A stretch of 64,000 nucleotides of DNA from Perca fluviatilis (taxonomy: Eukaryota; Chordata; Actinopteri; Perciformes; Percidae). Below the pieces are notes generated by a model. It saw only the letters and a list, made by a program, of their open reading frames with translations. It did no database searches and was not told where the DNA came from. Position numbers and translations under genes: made by a program. The stretch is from positions 9,210,050-9,274,049 of the forward strand of contig NC_053119.1 in NCBI RefSeq assembly GCF_010015445.1. Direction: 5' to 3'. Of this stretch, positions 56,301 to 64,000 are shown piece after piece. Each line of letters starts with the position of its first letter. Position 1 is the first letter of the stretch.

Positions 56301-59300
56301 TTACTGATGATTATTTATCACAAATCTCATTGTGTAAATATTTTGTGAAAGCATTAATTGTCAACCCTACATATCGTCGCAATATCGTTATCGAGGTATT
56401 TGGTCAAAAATATGGTGATATTTGATTTTCTCCATATCGCCCAGCACAGTGTATGGTGCCCTAAATTAATGTGTGTGTGTTCACAGGAATTGAGTGCGCC
56501 ACAGTAAAATTTCCAGCGCCACGGTATCAGAAATAGGGCAGATGCACAACAGGGTTTCCGCTATGTACACCACGCTCCACCGTTCCTTCGGCTGTTTATG
56601 ACAAGTCATAAAGTCGTAGAGCCGTCTGCTCTACTGAACTCAAGCGAACTGTCATTCGCTCTCTCTCCCCCTAGGGTGAGCAGAGCAACTGGAACAGTGA
56701 CAGAACGTCATCACTCGCGAAGTCATGGCAGCCAAATAAACAACAGGGCGAGTACTACTTCACTCAATAAGTGATAAACAGCGACGAAAGCCGGGACATG
56801 AAATCCGCACTCACGCGGGTCCCGTTAATTTGACAGCTACAGTTTATTTGAAAATAGTGTTGGGCAAACTGACTTTGATGAATTTACTGTTTATCAGACC
56901 CCAGATGAGACAAGAAGCTAATGTTAGCTAACGCTGCTGTGACGGCCCCTCTGTCTCTGACTCCTGTTGCAGGAGAACGCTGTATTCCTCCGACACGCTG
57001 TATTAACGTTACTGTTTTAAAACCGTTTTCCAGGTTAGTGGGGGGTGCATACTGCTCAAAACCAACATGAAAAACGTAGGTAGTAATGTTCACTCAGCGT
57101 TTAGTTTTGTTGTTAAACTGTGTGTGTAAAATGAGTGCCGCGGTGACGTTAAATCACCCTACGGTACTGTCTATTTGCTGGATGGTTTCAAGGTAACGAT
57201 TGCAGCTAACATATAAACTAGCTGAAAACAATTCTAGAGGAAACACTGGCATTAACTGGACTTGGACTGCCTTAGTTTCTCTTCAGCTTTCCTGTCCATC
57301 GATTAACTGGTCCTACCACCTCCCACTTTTCCAGGCCCAGAAGTACCAGGCACTGTTGGACGAACTTCACCACAACCGCCTGCAGCTGAGCCTGCTTGAG
57401 CTCTGCCATAATGAGAAGGGCACCAACACTCTCAGCGACACCCTGAGGGAGAAACAGCAGGCTGCAGCTGCTAAGAACAATAAACTGGTGAACGCGGAGC
57501 AAACGGTCAAAACCTACAAGAAAGAACATGGACGTTTCAGCAGAGAGCAGCAGCACATAGAGAAGGAGATCCGGTGTGTGTGTGTGTGTGTGTGTGGATT
57601 TGAAAATAATAACTGGTAAAAAAAAAGTATTTACCAGTATCATAAAATACCAGAAGTATAGCTAATGGATATATTTAATTTGTCCCTTATCACCTGTTTT
57701 GTTTCTCCATGTAGGGATATTTAAAAGGCAAGCCTCCCATGATAGCATCTGTTTAGCACTAATGGAAATGGCATATAATATAAATAAGTTGGCGTTCTGT
57801 GCCATTAACTAGGAGTAACTTAGGTCTCCTCTCACTCAGTGCCCAGGAGCATATCCTGTCCCATTGTCGATCCCAGTACATCAAAGCCAAGGTAAACACC
57901 TCCCATCACATGAAGAAGGCTGAGGAGGCCCGCGATGCCCTGAGGAAGAGCCAGAAGCTGATAGCTAGTAAAGAGCGGGAGCTAACAGAGGGACGGCAGG
58001 AGATCTCTGAACTGGAAAGGACCTGGAAGAACTATGAGAAGCAGATACAGGAGAAGGGAGCCTCCCTGGGGAGAGACGTCGAGCTGGATGAGGATCAGGT
58101 GAGTGTGTCAAACAATGGCAACTTTCCTGTTTAGTCAAAACAGAAGTCGGTTGACATGATGTAAAATATAGCCGCTGGGAGATTGAATGCTAGGGTTATA
58201 TTGTTTTTGTTTTGTGCAGCACATATTCTAAACATAATAATAAACCCAGTGGACTGTATGTGAAGGTTTACAATATGTTACTCACATACACTGTCTACAA
58301 GACAAGATTTTACCCAACCAAACATTTTTGCTGGCTTTCTTTGGTGGTGACTGACACATAATGAGTTAACAACATTCAACTCTTTGGCAGAGCTGCACTT
58401 ATAGGTCATATTTTTAGGTCACACTTTAGTTCAGATTATTCAGTCTTAATATATATTAGAGATTTTGTTTTTGTTTTTTCTGATGTAACTGTATACTTAT
58501 ATTAAATATAAACTTGAATTTTCACTTGGTAGATCTAATTGAATCAGACATTATAATTCAGTGTTTGTCCTATTTTTTTTGTTAGTAACCATTAACAACT
58601 GCATTACCTAACTGATATCATAAGGGACAAAAAAAATTGACATTGTCATACAGTAACACCGTCAGCGGGTTTTTGCATTTCTGCCACAGTTAGAGCGATA
58701 CAAAGAGCTGAAGGAGCTGGCCCGAAAGCAAGGGGCTGTCCTCAACCAGCAGGCAGAGAAACTGCACTGGGAGGTGAAAGCTGACTACGAGAAGATGGCT
58801 TTCGACCAGCGCCGTAAGAAGGAAGTGGAGGTACTGTTATTGGCACAATTGTGCTGCCACTACACATCTTTGAAGTTATTGGTTATGGATGAACAGCTGC
58901 TGAAAAACACATGTATCCAATATGTTTTATAGCCACTTTAATTGTACCACTCTTGGAACATCATCTGTTGTAGGTGGCCATAAGGAACAACCAGACTCAG
59001 CTGGAAGATTTGACACGCAGAGCAGAGAAGCTAGAGGAGTACACCACCTCCTGCAAGTATGTCATGTGCACACCTTACATCACATGGCCGTACAATAAAA
59101 AGCCTGTCTGTCCCTGACAGTCAGGGAGGTGTTGAATAAACTCCATGGTTATTTATCAGTGACACATTATATACTTTAAAATCAGGATGCAACATCACAG
59201 AAGGAAACTGAGAATACTTTATAGAGTTAATGCATGTTTCAGGTTGTCCCTTGAAGAGTACCTCCAGCGGGAAGAGAGCCTGAGTGCAGAGCTGCAACAA

Positions 59301-62300
59301 GGCCGCCAGCGAAGCGAGGAGGTGAACCAGGAGCTGGGCCAGGTGCTAGAGGAGCTGGGTAACGCTCGTCTGGACAGTCAGGAAAGCAGACGGCAGCTGC
59401 AGCGCAAAGAGCTGCTTGAGAGGCTCTGCAGACTTTACCCTGACACTGTGGTAAGATACAGAGAGGCGTAAGAGTAGGGAGTAGGGAGCAGGAGACTGAA
59501 GACATGGATTTTTAAGTTTATTGTCTTAGCAAAACAAAAATCACCACACCGAACAAAGTTATATAACTAATCTTACTTGGCAACCATCAATCTACTGCGC
59601 TGAAAACAAATTTAGCATTGGGTTATTTGTCATTTAGAATTAATCAATTCATGTCCCTAGTCTTTCTTAAGACTTGTATTTTTTTTTTTAAGATTATTTT
59701 TTGGGCTTTTCCACCTTTAATTGATAGGATAGCTAGGTGAGAAAGGGGAGAGAGAAAGAAGACATACAGGAAATCATCACAGGTCGGCTTCAAACTCTGG
59801 ACCCCTGCGTCGAGGCATAAACCTCGAAGTATATGTGCGCCTGCTCTACCCACTGGGCCAACCCAGCCACGAGTGCTTTATTTTAATGCTACGCATAATG
59901 GCTGGCTTAATCTTTAGAGAGACATGATATTTATTTTAGAAGGCGAAACCTTGTGAACCAGATAATTATTTGTAAATATGAAACTATTCTGACTAGAGGT
60001 GTAACGCAGACACCGTTTGCTGTATATATACACTCACCTTAAAGATTATTAGGAACACCCTACTAAGACTGTGTTTGACCCTTTCGCCTTCAGAACTGCC
60101 TTAATTCTTTGTGGCATTGATTCAACAAGGTGCTGGAAGCATTCTCTAGAAATGTGGGCCCATATTGATAGGATAGCATCTTGCAGTTGATGGAGATTTG
60201 TGGGATGCACATCCAGGGCACGAAGCTCCCGTTCCATCACATCCCAAAGATGTTCTATTGGGTTGAAATCTGGTGACTGTGGGGGCCATTTTAGTACATT
60301 GAACTCATTGTCATGTTCAAGAAACCAATTTGAAATGATTGGAGCTTTGTGACATGGTGCATTATCCTGCTGGAAGTAGACATCAGAGGATAGGTACATG
60401 GTGGTCATAAAGGGATGGACATGGTCAGAAACAATGCTCAGGTAGGCTGTGGCATTTAAACAATGCCCAATTGGTACTAAGCGGTCTAAAGTGTGCCAAG
60501 AAAACATCCCCCACACCATTACACCACCACCAGCAGCCTGCCCAGTGGTAACAAGGCATGACGGATCCATGTTCTCATTCTGTTTACGCCAATTTATTAT
60601 TGCCCTGGTGACTGACTGACAGGCTGAGGTTGTAGGGCAAGCCAAGGGAACTTTATTTCTATAGCACCTTTTAGCAACAAGGCAATTTAATGTGCTTTAC
60701 ATAAAACATTAAAGAGTAATTAAAAACGGTCATTAAAACTAAACAGGCTAAAAAAGAATAAGATACAAATACAAGAATAAAAGTTATAGTGCTGTGTAAG
60801 AAATTTTTAATTATTTGATTTAATAGGTTGTAGGGATGGGTTTGGGAGAAGAGAGGGGCGACACAGTTATTAGGTCTGAAAAGGTTAGTTATACTGTACA
60901 TGAGAGAAGCCATTTGAGTTTCTGGCAATACCTTTCACAGTGCTAATTTTTAATTTTGTGACTTTCGATTGAATAAAAGACGATTTTTCCAGTCATATTT
61001 CATCATTTAAGTTTTCTTTAAAATAGTGTCAAAATCTCATCTAGTCTCGTTCTTGTGAACCCAATCTCGTGTCTCGTCTCGTGAGGTGAGTAATTCTGAC
61101 CCATTTTTCTTTATTCATTTCTTTTTCTTTCCTGTCCCAGTTTGGTCGTCTTTCTGACTTGTGCAGCCCCATCCATAAAAAGTACCAGCTGGCTGTCATC
61201 AAGGTGTTTGGCCGCTACATGAACGCCATTGTAGTGGCCTCAGAGAAAGTGGCCCGTGACTGTATCCATTTCATCAAGGAGGAGCGAGCCGAACCTGAGA
61301 CCTTCCTGCCTATCGACTACTTGGAAGTAAGTACTTTATTTGGATGGTTGAAAATGCTAAATAAAGAAGAGGAGTTGTCAGTTTTATGCAGAATTGTTTT
61401 TTTTTTGCCAATCACAGTAGCACACGCATTTGTAGTGTCAATGATAACCATCACTACTGTATGACCAGGTAAGTCCTCTGAATGAGCGACTGAGGGAGGT
61501 GCCTGGTGCCAAGATGGTGGTCGATGTTGTACAGTTTAACACTGCCTCAGGTGCCGCCCAGCTGAGGAAAGTGGTGCAGTTTGTCTGTGGCAATGCGTTG
61601 GTGTGTGAGACCATCAAAGAAGCAAGGAATGTGGCCTTTGACAGGCAGGAGCGCAATAAGGTAGGCTTGGCCCTCGGCCACAGACAGGGGACTTAGGATC
61701 AGTTCAATCCAATAAGTACAACAATAACACTTTGCATTTAGTTTGGTTCTGTCATACTGCTGCATTGTAGAACAGTTTTCTTTTCATCTTATGCCGACCT
61801 TACACCAAATGATTCCACTGTCGCAGACTATTTTCTAATATCGGAATGAAATTATTAGAGTCTTGCTAGAGTTGGGGCGCGCTCCCGTCGTCTCAATCAT
61901 TTGGTGTAAGGTGGTAACCACTGCCTACACTCTTGAACTTGCTTACTGACTGACATGTTCCGTTTACTGTCAGCAGACATGCAATCATGTGTGTTTTCTC
62001 TAGGCGGTATCTCTGGATGGGACGCTGTTTTCAAAGTCAGGGACTGTCTCTGGAGGCTCCAGTTACCTTCGAACCAAAGCCCGTTGCTGGGATGAGAAGG
62101 ACATGATGCGGCTGAAGGAACGCAAGGACCAGCTGACAGCAGAGATGCGCGTGAGTCGACGCATAAAATGTTGAATATTTAGTATAATGTTAACTTCAGA
62201 GTTTTTTAACTCTTAAATGAATTAAGTTTATTTCCTGCCCTGTCTACACATGATTAAAAAAATGCTGCAATTGTTTTGTTGTTTGTGCTTTTGCCATAAA

Positions 62301-64000
62301 TTATGTCCTGTCATATGTATACTGTGTATTAATTGCTGAATATTTTGTCAAGAATGAGGCTGAAACTTCTATTTAAGAGTGCATAATTAACTTTTTGGTC
62401 CTGTGACAGGATTTGATGAAGCTGAGGCGGAAGGACTCAGACCTGAAACAGATCATTGCTGAGGCTCAGGGCCTTCAAACCCGCCTCAAATACTCCAAAA
62501 CTGACCTGGAAAATCTTCGGAAGAAAGCCATCCATAAATACCAAGCGGTAGGGCCACAGAAATTTGTCTTTCTCAAATGTAATATCATAATATAGGCTGT
62601 GTTCTTTGACATGGCTCTATAGTATGTGTGTAAATCAGAGCCCCTGGTGAATCACTTACACTTGAAATCCCAAAGCATAATATATTTACAAGGCTACAGG
62701 ATACAGGAAGCAGAGACAAATTCAAAGTATCACAGTACTTACTCTGTCTTGTCATCTCCTGCTGATTTTTGTTCAGGATATTTCTCGTATGGAGAGTGAA
62801 TTAGCAAACTTGGACTCTCAGATCCAGATGCAGCAGGAGAGTGTGGAGGCAAAGGATTCAGAGATGAGGAAAATCAGAGACCAGATCAACCAGGTAACGC
62901 TGTCTGAGCACTGTCTTCAACCTATTGTGTGCCATTTTTTATATCATAAAGTGGCAATTTTTCAAGTGCTAAATAAAGTTTTTCACCCGAAACAGCTAAA
63001 TCTATCGGCTCAATGTCGATATTGTCTCATCTGTCTATATTTTTGTCATCCTGTAATTATACTATGTTGGTCTATTTAGTACACACAACAGCTATTTAAT
63101 GGCTGTTGGTCCTGTGAGAGGAATACCTCTGCTGTTGCTCTTTCTGCAGTTTGTTCTGTTTTCCCTGTTAAGTTGTTTTTTGCAATTGACTTGGCTAAAC
63201 AGTGAAAACTGTATGCTCTGTGTATTCAGATGGAGGACTTGGTGTTTTCTGACTTCTGTGCTGAGATCGGTGTGGACAACATCAGAGAGTACGAGCAGGA
63301 GCACCTAAAACAGCAGACAGAGCTTGACAAGAAACGGTAACGGCACAGCGGCAACCACACAGTAGTATCTTAAGCACCAAATGTGCTAAACTTAACCAGC
63401 TAAAACGGTGCGGATACACTGAATGATAGGAACGTGACGTGAGGAAATATGTATGACTTTAGATCAAGAAGATCAAGAAGTATTTTTGGAAGCCAGGAGG
63501 CTGCAATAGGGCCCGCTGAAGCTTTGAGGTGCGAGTCCATACTGTGAAGAAGAAGGACCCCGTCAGTTTCACTTGAAATGGCCTACGATCTCACTTGTTC
63601 AGATGCTTTGAAATTTGGATTGGCTTTTTTTGATACAATGACAATTTTTATCTTATAAAATTCCTTGTAAGTTTATTGTTTCCTTCTTAAAGGATCTTTA
63701 TAAGTATTCTGAGTTTTATTAATGTAATTCAATTATACCATTAGCTATACTAATATAATGTAATTAAAATAAACATGAATTTCTTTTTGCTTGTTTAGCA
63801 AATTGGCAAACGTTTATGTAACTGTAGGTTCTGAATAAATTTGTGGTGGTAATTACATGACTTGTGTTGCTACTAAAATGATGGTATTTGTATGCATGAC
63901 ACGGTGTAAGGTGTTTTACAACATGAACACCTTGATTTGTCTCTCCTTTCAGGCTGGAGTTTGAGACTCAGTGCACTCGCTTAAATGCACAGCTGGAGTA
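53375..64000 (+). CDS. smc1b: SMC1B, meiosis-specific cohesin subunit (5' part, 16 exons)
   Basis: ATPase arm of meiotic cohesin, which holds sister chromatids and organises chromosome axes. Exons: 53375-53483, 53868-54056, 54529-54641, 54951-55154, 57335-57573, 57840-58098, 58690-58830, 58974-59056, 59243-59450, 61141-61326, 61469-61660, 62004-62150, 62410-62547, 62777-62893, 63230-63336, 63953-64000 (cut by the window edge). Phases close for 826 residues of about 1235. Residues 1-205 are the N-terminal head: [14 protein letters not shown], Walker A GTNGSGKS at 32-39, and [19 protein letters not shown]. About 206-510 is coiled coil; about 516-680 the hinge ([37 protein letters not shown]); then the returning coiled coil. 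[22 protein letters not shown] and KKYQLAV with FGRYM match SMC1B rather than SMC1A. The C-terminal head with Walker B lies beyond the window. Confidence 0.95.
56306..56447 (-). mobile_element. hAT-type MITE fragment, second copy
   Basis: It lies in smc1b intron 4 and is an inverted partial copy of 992-1359. It shares the stretch around ATTACTGATGATTATTTATC, CACAAATCTCATTGTGTAAA and TTTGATTTTCTCCATATCGC, and ends at GCCCAGCAC. The other end is missing. Confidence 0.8.
56448..57334 (+). other. Rest of smc1b intron 4
   Basis: It contains GC-richer sequence at about 56500-56830 that may be a further transposon relic. No second copy occurs here and no frame is convincing. It ends in the acceptor TTTTCCAG before 57335. 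Confidence 0.35.
57574..57596 (+). repeat. (GT)n microsatellite forming the smc1b intron-5 donor
   Basis: The GT run starts at the splice donor itself: the exon ends ATCCG at 57573 and the first GT of the repeat is the donor dinucleotide. Reading-frame continuity into exon 6 (57840) requires this exact position. Confidence 0.93.
59680..59870 (-). mobile_element. tRNA-derived SINE, copy 4
   Basis: Full-length reverse-strand copy in smc1b intron 9. On the minus strand it starts GTGGCTGGGTTGGCCCAGTG, has A box GGGTAGAGCAGG, the GTTTATGCCTCGACGCAGG block and the AAAGGTGGAAAAGCCC tail. Confidence 0.88.
60030..60645 (-). pseudogene. Truncated Tc1-like transposon with transposase C-terminal half
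   Basis: A minus-strand frame of 198 codons (60049-60645) encodes the catalytic half of a Tc1/mariner-superfamily transposase. It has [12 protein letters not shown], the second Asp in [12 protein letters not shown], and the third acidic residue in [20 protein letters not shown]. The end near 60031 carries a terminal-repeat-like sequence (CACTCACCTTAAAGATTATT) next to TATATA, consistent with TA insertion. The N-terminal DNA-binding part and the other terminal repeat are absent: another repeat starts at about 60634. It lies antisense in smc1b intron 9 and cannot be autonomous. Confidence 0.85.
60634..60730. repeat. Dispersed repeat truncating the Tc1 element
   Basis: The sequence GCAAGCCAAGGGAACTTTAT, then TATAGCACCTTTTAGCAAC, AAGGCAATTTAATGTGC and TTTACATAAAAC, is one I recall as very abundant in teleost genomes. 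Its class is not asserted, and no second copy lies in this window. Confidence 0.5.
61797..61912. mobile_element. 116-bp fold-back element in smc1b intron 11
   Basis: Perfect 18-base inverted repeats (ACCTTACACCAAATGATT at 61797-61814, its complement at 61895-61912) enclose 80 bases. The size and structure suit a very small MITE. No clear target duplication flanks it. Confidence 0.8.

Noticed and set aside
59640..59870. tRNA gene suggested by A and B boxes (also 5742, 31301)
   Set aside because: The heads do not fold as a complete cloverleaf with intact anticodon arm, and they continue into SINE bodies with A-rich tails.

Overview
The window looks like nuclear DNA of a teleost, probably a spiny-rayed (percomorph) fish. 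It is AT-rich and intron-rich, with canonical GT-AG introns, many CA/GT/CT microsatellites, and dense tRNA-derived SINEs, MITEs and Tc1-like remnants of the kinds common in fish. No prokaryotic features, CRISPR arrays or intact viral genes were seen. The species call is inference.

Three protein genes, all on the + strand, explain essentially all the convincing coding sequence. (1) The 3' two thirds of a copine (closest by eye to CPNE5, then CPNE9) occupies about 564-20387 in 12 exons; its N-terminal exons lie off the left edge. (2) A complete 11-exon pancreatic procarboxypeptidase A occupies 43537-50638 (419 aa, the same length as human CPA1/CPA2). It carries the CPA2-type second cysteine pair and Ala268. 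(3) The 5' two thirds of the meiotic cohesin gene smc1b occupies 53375-64000 in 16 exons: Walker A head, first coiled coil, hinge and start of the second coiled coil. It runs off the right edge. Exon phases close exactly across all three models.

The 22.5-kb gap between copine and carboxypeptidase (about 21.0-43.5 kb) holds no recognisable gene. It is built of transposon remnants, several with readable boundaries. A roughly 670-bp repeat without terminal inverted repeats occurs three times in the window (9427-10098, 33202-33870, 38430-39096). Two copies are flanked by perfect 9-bp target-site duplications, and the third is followed by a nested fold-back element. A hAT-type MITE with a perfect 8-bp duplication lies at 992-1359. 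The 2.7-kb gap before smc1b contains a SINE, a minisatellite and a DNA element ending only about 115 bp upstream of the smc1b start codon.

The three genes have unrelated roles (calcium-dependent membrane binding, digestion, meiotic chromosome cohesion) and nothing suggests a shared pathway. No undescribed biological system was found. The points most worth a second look are the 9-bp-duplication repeat, tandem E2F-like sites at the smc1b promoter, a splice-donor consensus at the start of smc1b exon 11, and microsatellites placed at or just after splice donors in all three genes.
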